The position numbers and the translations under genes were made by a program. Positions 54,031 through 62,435 of a DNA stretch of 64,000 bases are shown here, piece after piece (the stretch's first letter is position 1; each line of letters begins with the position of its first letter). The stretch is from Lachnospiraceae bacterium. GTDB taxonomy: Bacteria > Bacillota > Clostridia > Lachnospirales > Lachnospiraceae. Below the pieces are notes generated by a model. That model saw only the letters and a list, made by a program, of their open reading frames with translations, searched no databases and was not told the DNA's origin. The stretch is taken from assembly GCA_017619615.1 (NCBI GenBank), contig JAFZRY010000010.1, forward strand, positions 97,787 to 161,786. Direction: 5' to 3'.

Positions 54031-56736
54031 ATGAAAAAGCTTCGTATCTGGATACTGGCGGCGATCTGCCTCGCAACGCTCGCGGGATGCCTCATCACAT
54101 CCCGTGCGGCGAACACGGACGACATCGTCAACGGGGACGTGGTGAAGATCGGGTCGTATCCGCAGACGCGGGTGACGAATTCGTCCCTGATCAACACGCT
54201 GAACGGCGTCTCCAAAACCTGGAATAATTATCCGTATTATTCCAAAAACACGAGCGGCGGCAACTATCCCACCAAACTGGACAAGACCATGATGGATTAC
54301 GCGGATTTCACCTACAACGGCGTGAAATACCGCGCGGTCCGCATCAATAAATACCGGCCCAATGATGTGACTAAGGTCCCGGACAGCGAATATACGCAGC
54401 AGCAGAATGGCTACATCAAAGGCACGATCTACTATTTCATCTGGGAGCCGGTTGAATGGGTCGTCCTGGATAAGGGCAACGGTATCGTCATTTCCAAAAA
54501 GGTCCTGGACGCCCAGCCGTTCAACGACTTTTTCCAGGAAGCAAATTCCCGGTATATGAGCGCGGTGGACGACAGTGCCTCGGCTTCCGCTTGGCATTAT
54601 GCCACTGTCCGCTACTGGCTGAACGGGGAAGACTCTTATTATGACCAGTACGCAAATTTCAATTTCTATTATTCCGCCTTTTCCTCATCGGAAAGAAGCG
54701 CGATCCGGTCGCAGATGCATGAATACACCTGCGAACTGCAGGGGTTTATCAGTTATGATTCCGTATTCCTGCCCCTGGAAACTGAAGTGACCAAATACAA
54801 ATCTTTTATCACTTCGGCGGAAAACACGGACTATGCGGAATCGCAGGGCAAGAGCAAACCGGGCAGCAGCGGCGGAAACTACTGGTACACCTCAAAAGCT
54901 GCGAATGATAAAAAGATGTACTACTGCGTTGATCAGACGACCTCTTTTTCCGATGAAAGATACAGCAAAATCACCAGCACCATCACCGGCATCCGGCCCA
55001 TGCTGAAGCTGGACCTGTCTTCGGATGCAGTCATCGGCCCGTTCACGATCAACGAGTCGAGTATTCTTTACCGCTGCCCGCACATACTCTGGGATGAGCA
55101 GACAGATGCGCAGTCCTATGACGTTTACCGCTGCCCCGGGAACGTGGACCCGGCCACGACGACCGCCTGGACGAAACTGACGACGACCGCGCTGGAAGGG
55201 ACTGCCACCTCCTATACGGACAATTCGGCAGTCACGGAAAACTCTTATTATTACTACGTCACGAAATATACCTCCTCCGGCTCGGAGAAATCCAAACCCG
55301 TAAAAGGCTACTGCAAACTGTACTCCCCTACGGTATCGGTGAGCAATAACGCGGACGGGAAGCCGGTGCTGAGCTGGACTTCCGTAGACAAAGCGGACGG
55401 CTATCTGATCTACCGAAAGACGGTCAACGAATCGACCGGTTCCTGGACCAGCTGGACTCAACTGGTCCAGGAACCGGTCACGAACCGGACTTTTACGGAT
55501 ACGACCGCACAGCCCGGAAAAGAATACGGCTACTGGGTGCGTTCCTATTCCAACCTGGGAAGCAGTTATTATTCCATGTATAAATGGGGGAACGGAAACC
55601 GTGCTTCCTGCAAACTCGGCACGCCTCATCCGACCGTCACGACCTGGCCGAACGGGAAGCCGCGCATCAGCTGGGATCCTGTAGCAGGGGACGAGGGAAC
55701 GGAGGACGTCTACTACCGGGTATACTACCGCTGCGGCAGCGAGACGGGGTGGACTTCCGTCGCTTATACGTACGGGAGCGGATTCACCCACGGCGGCTCT
55801 TCGAATACGGAGACCTGCTATTACTACGTCAAGGCGCACAACAAAAACTGGGACGAGGCCTATGACTCGGAGGATTCCGCTATCATCTCCTGGGAGCATT
55901 ATCTGCAGATCTTCCATTATCCGGAATCCGTCAGCGTCAAGGCCGGGCAGACCGCCACGTTTACGGTGAGCGCGGGCGGCGTCGGACTCCAGTACCAGTG
56001 GCAGTACCGCACCTCTTCCTCGGGGGAATGGAAAGACTGCACCAGCGCGACCGAAGGCTACAACACGGCCACGCTGAAGGTCGTGGGCAAGACCTACCGC
56101 CACGGGTACCAGTACCGCTGCTGTGTGACCAATAATAAGGGCCTGACGTCGGAATCCGGGGCGGCGACCCTGAGCGTGCTGGGCATCAAGAAACAGGCCG
56201 CTTCCGTCAGCACGACGGCCGGCAAGACCGCCTCCTTTACGATCGTGGCGACCGGAACGGGCAAGACGTATCAGTGGCAGTGGCGGAAGAATTCCTCCGG
56301 GACCTGGACCGACTGCACCAGCGCCACCACCGGATACCATTCGGCCACGCTGAAAGTCTCGGCCACAACCGGCCGGCACGGCTACCAGTACCGCTGCAAG
56401 GTGTCGGATTCCGCGGGCAATACGGTGACTTCAAAAGCCGTTACCCTGAACGTGCTGGGAATCAAGAAGCATCCGGCTTCCGTAACGACGGCAGCGGGCA
56501 ATACGGCGACCTTTACGGTGACCGCGACCGGGAAAGGGAAGACCTATCAGTGGCAGTGGCGGAAGAATTCCTCCGCGACCTGGACCGACTGCACCAGTGC
56601 CACCGCCGGCTATAACACGGCGACCCTGAAAGTCTCGGCAACGGCTGCCCGGAACGGTTACCAGTACCGCTGCAGGGTGAAGGATTCCGCCGGGAACACG
56701 GTGTATTCGAAAGCCGCCACGCTGACGGTCAAATAA
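54031..56736 (+). CDS. Large secreted protein: DUF6273, fibronectin-like and Ig-like repeats
   Basis: A 901-residue exported protein. A signal peptide of about 22 residues contains LAGC, so it may be a lipoprotein. Residues 35-330 match the DUF6273 type (opening GDVVKIGSYPQTRV). Residues 345-620 hold three fibronectin III-like units, with repeats of the form SWTSVDKADGYLIYRKTV. Residues 628-901 are three Ig-like repeats of about 90 residues, each with TYQWQWRKNSS or a variant, a central Cys and YQYRC. Repeats two and three (56190-56460 and 56460-56733) are nearly identical in DNA too. It is most likely a surface adhesin or binding protein. There is no sortase motif or dockerin. Confidence 0.8.
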   Translation: MKKLRIWILAAICLATLAGCLITSRAANTDDIVNGDVVKIGSYPQTRVTNSSLINTLNGVSKTWNNYPYYSKNTSGGNYPTKLDKTMMDYADFTYNGVKYRAVRINKYRPNDVTKVPDSEYTQQQNGYIKGTIYYFIWEPVEWVVLDKGNGIVISKKVLDAQPFNDFFQEANSRYMSAVDDSASASAWHYATVRYWLNGEDSYYDQYANFNFYYSAFSSSERSAIRSQMHEYTCELQGFISYDSVFLPLETEVTKYKSFITSAENTDYAESQGKSKPGSSGGNYWYTSKAANDKKMYYCVDQTTSFSDERYSKITSTITGIRPMLKLDLSSDAVIGPFTINESSILYRCPHILWDEQTDAQSYDVYRCPGNVDPATTTAWTKLTTTALEGTATSYTDNSAVTENSYYYYVTKYTSSGSEKSKPVKGYCKLYSPTVSVSNNADGKPVLSWTSVDKADGYLIYRKTVNESTGSWTSWTQLVQEPVTNRTFTDTTAQPGKEYGYWVRSYSNLGSSYYSMYKWGNGNRASCKLGTPHPTVTTWPNGKPRISWDPVAGDEGTEDVYYRVYYRCGSETGWTSVAYTYGSGFTHGGSSNTETCYYYVKAHNKNWDEAYDSEDSAIISWEHYLQIFHYPESVSVKAGQTATFTVSAGGVGLQYQWQYRTSSSGEWKDCTSATEGYNTATLKVVGKTYRHGYQYRCCVTNNKGLTSESGAATLSVLGIKKQAASVSTTAGKTASFTIVATGTGKTYQWQWRKNSSGTWTDCTSATTGYHSATLKVSATTGRHGYQYRCKVSDSAGNTVTSKAVTLNVLGIKKHPASVTTAAGNTATFTVTATGKGKTYQWQWRKNSSATWTDCTSATAGYNTATLKVSATAARNGYQYRCRVKDSAGNTVYSKAATLTVK
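55917..56733 (+). repeat. Three tandem Ig-like coding repeats
   Basis: Units of about 270-290 bases start near 55917, 56190 and 56463. The second and third share long stretches with only scattered differences, a sign of recent duplication inside the surface-protein gene. Confidence 0.75.
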
Positions 56737-56760
56737 TCGGGCCTGCCTGTTTTTCCATCA

Positions 56761-56791
56761 AAAAGACCACCCGCGGAACGGGTGGTCTTTT
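56761..56791. terminator. Bidirectional terminator
   Basis: AAAGACCACCCG pairs with CGGGTGGTCTTT with a 5-base loop and A/T runs on both sides. It separates the surface-protein gene from the converging coiled-coil gene. Confidence 0.9.
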
Positions 56792-56813
56792 GCTGTTCGG
56801 GCAGACGGCCGCG

Positions 56814-57317
56814 TTATTCGTTCAGGGAATCTTTGACTTCCTCCACGGTCTCCCGGACGTCTTCCTTGATGTCTTCGACGGCTTCCTTGAATTCCTCGAA
56901 TGCCGCGTCGACGGGGCTTTCTTCTTCGCCGTTCTCCGCGGCGGCCTTGCGCTCGGCGGCGGCTTTCTTGGCGCCTTCGACGGCTTCCTTCACGTCAGCC
57001 AGGGCTTTCTTCAGGCCGGTCAGGATGTCTTCGGAAGCGACTTTGGCGTCCTCGCGGAAGCGCTCCATGGCCTTGGCGGCTTCTTCCTTGAAGCGGGCCT
57101 TGATCTCTTCGGAGTCCAGTTCCTCCCCGTCGATGGTATAGGTGGCGCGCCAGGAGTGATCCTCCTCCTCGGGGGCCGCGTTCTTCAGGCCGTCCAGTTC
57201 GGCATCCAGTGGATCGGCCGTGGGCTGCTGCTTTTCAGCGAGTTTTTTCAGGTAGATAAGGCCGCCGGCCATCGCGGCGCCGGCGATCATGGCTGCTAAA
57301 GTATTGGATTTGCCCAT
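56814..57317 (-). CDS. Membrane-anchored coiled-coil protein of unknown function
   Basis: A 167-residue acidic protein with an N-terminal glycine/alanine-rich membrane segment (about residues 6-25) followed by a long charged helix with heptad-like spacing of Glu, Lys and Ala. Composition resembles YtxH-like envelope proteins, but I cannot assign a family. A GGAGGT site precedes the ATG, and it diverges from the 57483 gene. Confidence 0.6.
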   Translation of the reverse strand: MGKSNTLAAMIAGAAMAGGLIYLKKLAEKQQPTADPLDAELDGLKNAAPEEEDHSWRATYTIDGEELDSEEIKARFKEEAAKAMERFREDAKVASEDILTGLKKALADVKEAVEGAKKAAAERKAAAENGEEESPVDAAFEEFKEAVEDIKEDVRETVEEVKDSLNE

Positions 57318-57374
57318 GGGTGTACCTCCTTTGGTTTATGGCTTGTGCAGGCATCGCACTTAAGTTCCGGAAAT

Positions 57375-57403
57375 ATTGTATAGGAAACGGATAAAAAAGT
57401 AAA
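57375..57403 (-). promoter_or_regulatory. Promoter of the coiled-coil protein gene
   Basis: Minus strand TTTACT (57403-57398), 17-base spacer, TACAAT (57380-57375). Confidence 0.45.
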
Positions 57404-57409
57404 GAGATA

Positions 57410-57438
57410 TTGAGAAAAATGAGATTTAGTCTTATAAT
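57410..57438 (+). promoter_or_regulatory. Promoter of the 57483 gene
   Basis: TTGAGA (57410-57415), 17-base spacer, perfect TATAAT (57433-57438). It is back to back with the coiled-coil gene promoter, 6 bases between their -35 boxes. Confidence 0.65.
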
Positions 57439-57482
57439 GATGAAAGAATCGATCATCCGAACAGCAGACAGGAGGAAGCCCC

Positions 57483-57983
57483 ATGCTGATGACGTCCGCC
57501 GAAGCGGCCAAATATCTGAGAAAACTGAATGAGGAACTGAATTCCCTGCAGAACCGGGAGAGCCTGAGCCGGCAGTTCACGGTCTCCGCGGGAGAAAACG
57601 AAGAAGAACTGCGCCCGGAATACGATTACGCGGAGACGCAGGCGGCCATCCGGGAACTGGAAGCGGAGATCCGCCGCGTCAAGCACGCGGTGAACCGGTT
57701 CAACTGCAGCACGCAGATCCCCGGTTTCGACATGACGGTCGACCAGATGCTGATCTACCTGCCGCAGTTGACCGCGAAAAAGCAGAAACTCGCCGTCATG
57801 AAGGACGTCCTGCCCCGCACCCGCGTGACCCGCTACAACAGCAACCTGGTGGAATACACCCTGGTCAACTACGACCTGGCGCAGGTGTCCGCGGACTATG
57901 AAGCCGTCTCCGACGAGCTCGGCCGCGCCCAGAACGCCCTGGACCTCGTCAACACCACGGTCCAGTTCGAAGTGGAAGAGTAA
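57483..57983 (+). CDS. Small coiled-coil protein of unknown function
   Basis: A 166-residue soluble protein, mostly helical with two charged helix runs (residues 4-30 and 50-75) and a conserved-looking IPGFDMTVDQMLIYLPQLTA. It recalls small DIP1984-like proteins, but the match is not firm. The AGGAGG site before the ATG and a clear promoter support that it is a real gene. A short terminator-like GGGG/CCCC hairpin with T-run follows at 57984. Confidence 0.6.
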   Translation: MLMTSAEAAKYLRKLNEELNSLQNRESLSRQFTVSAGENEEELRPEYDYAETQAAIRELEAEIRRVKHAVNRFNCSTQIPGFDMTVDQMLIYLPQLTAKKQKLAVMKDVLPRTRVTRYNSNLVEYTLVNYDLAQVSADYEAVSDELGRAQNALDLVNTTVQFEVEE

Positions 57984-58287
57984 GGGGAGAGCCCCTTTTC
58001 CGCTGCTTCCTTTTTGGTTCTCACTGAGAACATTGCGCTATAAAGGATCCGGTCCAAAGTCCGTGTTATCCGTTATTCTTTTGATTTATCCTTTATCCTG
58101 CATGGTTTTGAGTCAGGCCGGAAGATCACGGTCCGTTCTGCGGATTTTTTAAGGAAGTAGGAAAACTTCCGGGCGGGTGAAGTTCGGTTTCAGCCCGTCC
58201 ATTTTTCGTACGAAAAAAGGCGGCCCGCAGCCGCCCTTTGCCATTTGAAAGGGCTGTTGTTTCAACGGCCCGCGGTTTTTTGTGTTT
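57984..58287. other. Intergenic region with two terminator-like hairpins
   Basis: About 300 bases with no gene. It holds a small GGGGAGAGCCCC hairpin right after the stop codon at 57983, a hairpin near 58174-58201 (GGGCGGG arm) followed by ATTTTT, and a minus-strand terminator at 58213-58239. The AT-rich stretch at 58050-58150 shows no clear open frame or promoter. Confidence 0.5.
58213..58239 (-). terminator. Terminator of the second APH-fold kinase gene
   Basis: Minus strand AAAGGGCGGC pairs with GCCGCCTTTT, followed by T-run. Confidence 0.7.
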
Positions 58288-59376
58288 TTACAGAATTAAT
58301 GCTTCTTCCGGCAGATCTGCCAGCATCCCCAGCAATTCGAGGACCTCATCCTTCAGCTTTTCATTCTTCAGCCCGTCCAGGAAAAAACATACCTGCGGCC
58401 AGCCGGCGGCCAGCGCGATCCAGGTGTACCCGCCGAGAGCTGTCTTTTCGGTCTCCGTAGCGTGGTAGAGCGTCATCATGCGGCCCTGGTACCGGCGGTA
58501 ATCCGCCAGGGCGTGCTCCAGCCGCACGGCTGCGCCGACGGGTTCTTCGACTTCTTCCAGGAATCCGCCGCCCAGGTTGGCGAACTGGTTCACGATCACT
58601 TCCGTGCCGGACAGGTTGAAGTCGATGAAGCCGGCCAGGTGGCCGTCCGGCCTCACCAGTACGTTGCTGGAGTTCTCATCGCCCTGGAAGACGCAGCGGG
58701 GGAGGGATTTGTAGACGGCACGGAGGGCGGCGCGGACGGCGTCATGTTTTTGCGTCAGGCGGGCTGCCAGGGAAGTTTCCCCAATATCGTTCAGCGCGCG
58801 GATCAGGCGGTCGAAATTCTGCTGCTTCTCGTCGATCCCTTCCTCCTTGTCAAAGGGGCTCAGATCGAACAGGCTGTACATGCCCATCGTGCCGGAAAGA
58901 TCCACGTTCCGGTAGCGCTCCGCGAAGAGGGCGACGCTGTCCAGGACTTCCTGCCAGAGGGCCGCGCTGTCGATGCGCGGCGGTTTTTCCTGCATCAGAT
59001 CATACATCAGAGGGAAGTCCGCGTATTCTGCCAGATAAACGGAAAGCGGGCCGCGGGCGTGGAAAAAGCGGCCTTTCGGGTCTGGCAGGAAAGCCGGGCA
59101 GAAGAGGCCGAAATCCCGGTAGCGGCCGATCAGGCGGTTCAGGTCCGCGAGGCGCTGCTCGGTCATGTCCGGCGCTTTCACCAGGCGCAGGACAAAACGG
59201 CGGCCGATGATGTAGTTCAGGCGGATGTCGTCCGCGTCGTGTGACGTATCGATCAGGCGGACATCGCCCGCTCCGGCGTATCCGTATTGCGCCAGCAGGG
59301 AAAGGACCTCCCCGCGGGAGGGCGGCGTCAGGTCCGCCGGGAAGTGTTTGCCGGGGGTCAGGGAAGGATCGGACAT
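58288..59376 (-). CDS. APH-fold kinase, second copy
   Basis: A 362-residue relative of the kinase at 4851-6002. The catalytic loop is VFQGDENSSNVLV, again with Gln in place of the usual His, and the metal Asp is in GFIDFNLSG. It lacks the acidic insert of the first copy. The ATG at 59376 follows AGGAG inside the end of the serine dehydratase gene, so it is co-transcribed with it. Substrate unknown; sugar or amino-alcohol phosphorylation is possible. Confidence 0.75.
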   Translation of the reverse strand: MSDPSLTPGKHFPADLTPPSRGEVLSLLAQYGYAGAGDVRLIDTSHDADDIRLNYIIGRRFVLRLVKAPDMTEQRLADLNRLIGRYRDFGLFCPAFLPDPKGRFFHARGPLSVYLAEYADFPLMYDLMQEKPPRIDSAALWQEVLDSVALFAERYRNVDLSGTMGMYSLFDLSPFDKEEGIDEKQQNFDRLIRALNDIGETSLAARLTQKHDAVRAALRAVYKSLPRCVFQGDENSSNVLVRPDGHLAGFIDFNLSGTEVIVNQFANLGGGFLEEVEEPVGAAVRLEHALADYRRYQGRMMTLYHATETEKTALGGYTWIALAAGWPQVCFFLDGLKNEKLKDEVLELLGMLADLPEEALIL

Positions 59377-59377
59377 C

Positions 59378-60583
59378 TCAGGACTCCTGTTCGTAATGAT
59401 ACAGCGCCGCCAGGCCGCCGTGGGAGGTCTCGCGGTACTTTTTATCCATGTCTTTGCCGGTCCGGTACATCGTCTGCACGACTTCGTCGAAGGAGATCTT
59501 CCGGGTGCCGGTCAGGAACTGGGCGAGGTTTACGGAACTGACGGCACGCATCGCGGCCACCGCGTTCCGCTCGATGCAGGGGATCTGCACGAGGCCGTTC
59601 ACCGGGTCGCAGGTGAGGCCCAGCGAGTGCTCCATCGCGATCTCCGCCGCGTATTCGATCTGGTTGTCGTCCAGTCTGTAGAGGCTGGCCAGCGCCGCGG
59701 CCGCCATGGAGCAGGCAGAGCCGATCTCGGCCTGGCAGCCGCATTCCGCGCCGGAAACGGAGGCGTTGGTGCGGATCACGTTGCCGATCAGGCCGGCCAC
59801 CGCCAGCGCGTCCAGGATCTCTTCCTCCGGGAAGCCCCGGTCGTGCTCCATGTAATACAGCACGGCGGGCAGCACCCCGCAGGCGCCGCAGGTGGGGGCG
59901 GTCACCACCACGCCCTCCGCCGCGTTTTCCTCGCTTACGGCGTAGGCGTAGGCGGCAATGGTGCGGTTCATGGTCAGGTCCGAACTCTCGTTGTAGCAGC
60001 GGGTGTTGTACAGATCGGCGGCGCGGCGGTTCAGATTGAGGCCTCCGGGGAGGACGCCCTCCGCCTGCAGGCCGCGTTCGACGGCGTCCTTCATCGCATC
60101 CCAGACCGTGGCCAGATAAGGCGTCAGGCCGGGGCCTTCCGTCTGTTTGATGAAATCCAGCAGGCGGATACCGCCCTGATAGCAGTAGTAGCGCATTTCC
60201 CCGAAACTCGTCTGCGGGTAGATCTCGCGCTCCTCCCCGGTCCGGCCCCGGGGCCAGCGGATGGAGCCGCCGCCGATGCTCATGATCTGCTTTTCGGCCA
60301 GCAGCTGGCCGTCGCGGAAGGCCCGGAACAGCATCGTGTTGGGATGGGGCAGGTCGGCCGTTTCCTTGTCGAAGATCAGTTTCGCTTCGGGCAGGATGCG
60401 GCGGATGGCCTTTCCGGTCCCGTGTCCTTCGCCGGTATAGGCGAGGGAGCCGTAAAGGGTCACTTCGAAGGCGCCCGCCTCCGGGTTGTGGTCCCTGAAC
60501 CATTGAGCGGCGCGGAAGGGGCCGACGGTATGGGAACTGGAGGGACCCTGGCCGATTTTGAAGACGGTTTTAATGGTACGCAT
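59378..60583 (-). CDS. sdaA: L-serine ammonia-lyase, iron-sulfur type
   Basis: A 401-residue single-chain enzyme that splits L-serine into pyruvate and ammonia, using a [4Fe-4S] cluster. The beta part opens with FKIGQGPSSSHTVGPFRAA; the alpha part carries APTCGACGVLP and GAECGCQAEIGSACSM, which supply the cluster cysteines. The ATG at 60583 has a GGAAAGGA site. It shares a transcript with the kinase that follows and fits amino-acid fermentation, with the peptidases feeding it. Confidence 0.92.
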   Translation of the reverse strand: MRTIKTVFKIGQGPSSSHTVGPFRAAQWFRDHNPEAGAFEVTLYGSLAYTGEGHGTGKAIRRILPEAKLIFDKETADLPHPNTMLFRAFRDGQLLAEKQIMSIGGGSIRWPRGRTGEEREIYPQTSFGEMRYYCYQGGIRLLDFIKQTEGPGLTPYLATVWDAMKDAVERGLQAEGVLPGGLNLNRRAADLYNTRCYNESSDLTMNRTIAAYAYAVSEENAAEGVVVTAPTCGACGVLPAVLYYMEHDRGFPEEEILDALAVAGLIGNVIRTNASVSGAECGCQAEIGSACSMAAAALASLYRLDDNQIEYAAEIAMEHSLGLTCDPVNGLVQIPCIERNAVAAMRAVSSVNLAQFLTGTRKISFDEVVQTMYRTGKDMDKKYRETSHGGLAALYHYEQES

Positions 60584-60621
60584 GGGATGGTCCTTTCCTG
60601 GCGCCCGGCGGGCAGTGACAA

Positions 60622-60646
60622 TAAAGGGGCGGCGCGAAGCCGCCCC
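60622..60646 (-). terminator. Terminator of the B12-riboswitch operon
   Basis: GGGGCGGC (60626-60633) pairs with GCCGCCCC (60639-60646); the minus strand then reads TTTAT. It separates the ECF gene from the serine dehydratase gene. Confidence 0.75.
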
Positions 60647-60654
60647 GGTCGGGA

Positions 60655-61182
60655 TCAGTTCATACGCCTGTTCCACAGTTTCCGGAACAGCGTTTCCACC
60701 TGCTCGTGGAGCAGCAGCGTGGGCAGGAAGGCGCTGACCGCCAGCATCAGCTCCCAGGGGATGTCCGCGATGATGTAGGCTTTCAGATTCCGGATCTGAT
60801 TGGTCAGCACGAGGGCGGTGGGCACGATCATGGTCCAGCTGTACAGAAACGCGAATCCCATGTTGGCAAACGCCAGCGGGATGCTGCTTTCCGTTTTCTT
60901 GAGCAGCGTGCACGTGATCAGCGGGCCCCACATCCAGCCGATCCACTGGGCCGTGGTGAAGATCGGGTTGAGTGAACCCCACAGGGTGGAGTCCAGCAGC
61001 AGATAGACAGTCACGATGGCGGCGGTCCGCCCCAGTCCCAGCACCTTCGAGTACAGGAGGATGAGAAAGAAATTCAGCGTCACGTTCGGCAGGAAGGTGA
61101 GCAGCTGCTTCTGCAGGAGCAGGATCGCCGTCAGGGCCGCCATTACAACGATCTCATAAACGGGTAAGGGCGGTTTTTTCAT
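60655..61182 (-). CDS. ECF transporter S component, probable cobalamin type
   Basis: A 175-residue membrane protein with about six membrane segments, of the substrate-capturing S component kind. Together with a shared A and T module (not in this window) it would import its ligand. The cobalamin riboswitch upstream and the DUF4430 partner make a cobalamin or precursor substrate likely. It starts 3 bases after the DUF4430 gene stops. Confidence 0.75.
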   Translation of the reverse strand: MKKPPLPVYEIVVMAALTAILLLQKQLLTFLPNVTLNFFLILLYSKVLGLGRTAAIVTVYLLLDSTLWGSLNPIFTTAQWIGWMWGPLITCTLLKKTESSIPLAFANMGFAFLYSWTMIVPTALVLTNQIRNLKAYIIADIPWELMLAVSAFLPTLLLHEQVETLFRKLWNRRMN

Positions 61183-61185
61183 AAC

Positions 61186-62046
61186 TTACGGGGCGATGTA
61201 TACCGTGTCGATGAAGTCGATCTTGTCGCCGTCCGCAAAAGGCTGGGTCATGACGCCCTCCATCGCGTATTCGCCGTTGATGTAGAAGGCAATGTACGTA
61301 TGGAAATCGGCGGGCGTGGTCAGATTTTCGATGGTCATGAGCATGCCGTTGTCGATCGTAACGTTCGCGAAGTTTTCGGGCAGCAGGTCCGCCAGGGACT
61401 GGCCGGCCTTGAAGCCCACGGTTTTCTCCGCCAGGACGTTGTTGTTCTGGTCCTGCACGGTGATGGTGATGTGGCCGTCGAATTCTTCCGCTTCCGCGGT
61501 GGTCTCCATCGGGATATAGACGGTGTCGACGAAGTCGATCTTGTCGCCGTCCGCGAAAGGCAGGGTCATGATGCCTTCCATCGCATACTCGCCGTTGATG
61601 AAGAGGGCGATGTAGCTGCTCCAGTCAGCGGGGGTGGTCAGGGACTCGATGGTCATGAGCATGCCGTTGTCGATCGTAACGTTCGCGAAGTTTTCGGGCA
61701 GCAGGTCTGCCAGCGTCTGGCCGGCTTTGAAGCCTACGTTTTTCTCCACGAGGACTTTCTGATCCTTGTCCTGCACGGTGATGGTGATGTGGCCGTCCTC
61801 CGCGCCGGGCTCCGTCGCGGGGGCTGCTTCAGTCGTGCCCGCAGGGACAGGGGCTTCCGTGCCGGGCGCTTCGGTCAGAGGCGCTTCCGTGCCGGGCGCT
61901 TCGGTCAGAGGCGCTTCCGTGGCCGCCGTGGTGGTCGGATCCTTCCGGGCCTGGCCGCCCTTGTTGCCGAACATCAGCCAGCAGGCGACGCCGCACACCA
62001 GCAGTGCGGCCACTGCCAGTACGATCTTCAGGGTTTTCTTATTCAT
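61186..62046 (-). CDS. Tandem DUF4430 (transcobalamin-like) surface protein
   Basis: A 286-residue protein: N-terminal membrane anchor (about residues 4-23), a Thr/Ala/Pro/Glu-rich spacer with repeats of the form TEAPGTEAPL (25-75), then two nearly identical DUF4430 domains (about 80-180 and 190-286). Each has ITITVQD, MLMTIE, FINGEYAMEG (or YINGEYAMEG) and FADGDKIDF. DUF4430 is the transcobalamin-like C-terminal domain, so cobalamin binding outside the cell is the likely role, feeding the ECF S component. The ATG at 62046 has a weak ribosome site; a TTG at 62058 is an alternative. Confidence 0.85.
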   Translation of the reverse strand: MNKKTLKIVLAVAALLVCGVACWLMFGNKGGQARKDPTTTAATEAPLTEAPGTEAPLTEAPGTEAPVPAGTTEAAPATEPGAEDGHITITVQDKDQKVLVEKNVGFKAGQTLADLLPENFANVTIDNGMLMTIESLTTPADWSSYIALFINGEYAMEGIMTLPFADGDKIDFVDTVYIPMETTAEAEEFDGHITITVQDQNNNVLAEKTVGFKAGQSLADLLPENFANVTIDNGMLMTIENLTTPADFHTYIAFYINGEYAMEGVMTQPFADGDKIDFIDTVYIAP

Positions 62047-62119
62047 TTTTTTTCGCAAGTGATCTTCAGTCCTCAGCCGTAGACCGGCGGCGGAAGCCTC
62101 AAGGCTTACGATCCTCCTT

Positions 62120-62292
62120 AAAATGTGCTCTCGGGTAAGTCTCCTGGCTCCGCTTCCCCCTCGGACCGCCTTCTCACGGGTCGCCCCGCAATGGCTGAGT
62201 TTCCTCCCGGTCCTCGTCCGCGATACAGTTGCCGGTACAGCTGAGGCCTCGCACCTCATTCCTCGTTACGGCCTCGCGGCCACCCGATGCGG
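62120..62292 (-). promoter_or_regulatory. Cobalamin (B12) riboswitch
   Basis: On the minus strand the leader has the AGCCAGGAGACTTACC segment (the 3' core of the B12 riboswitch) and a B12-box-like CAGCCATTG, with a long paired region beginning near 62292. It lies about 75 bases before the DUF4430 gene. When cobalamin binds it would normally reduce expression of the two genes. Confidence 0.88.
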
Positions 62293-62296
62293 AAAC

Positions 62297-62325
62297 ATTA
62301 TAGCAGTATGCGCCTGATAAAACAA
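62297..62325 (-). promoter_or_regulatory. Promoter of the DUF4430-ECF operon
   Basis: Minus strand TTGTTT (62325-62320), 17-base spacer, perfect TATAAT (62302-62297), just before the riboswitch. Confidence 0.75.
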
Positions 62326-62366
62326 GGCCTGTTGTAAGAACAGAGTGTAAACAATAACGTAAGGAC

Positions 62367-62395
62367 TTGACAAGTGACCTCCCGTTCACTATAGT
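62367..62395 (+). promoter_or_regulatory. Promoter of the TetR operon
   Basis: Consensus TTGACA (62367-62372), 17-base spacer, TATAGT (62390-62395). The spacer is one arm of the operator. Confidence 0.8.
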
Positions 62396-62414
62396 AGGTG
62401 AACGAAAGGTCACT
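62373..62414. promoter_or_regulatory. TetR operator, 17-bp inverted repeat
   Basis: Arms AGTGACCTCCCGTTCAC (62373-62389) and GTGAACGAAAGGTCACT (62398-62414) match at 15 of 17 positions, with 8 bases between, where the -10 box sits. Such a site strongly suggests repression of the gene's own promoter. Confidence 0.8.
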
Positions 62415-62435
62415 ATTCTGCGTGCGGAGGTTATT

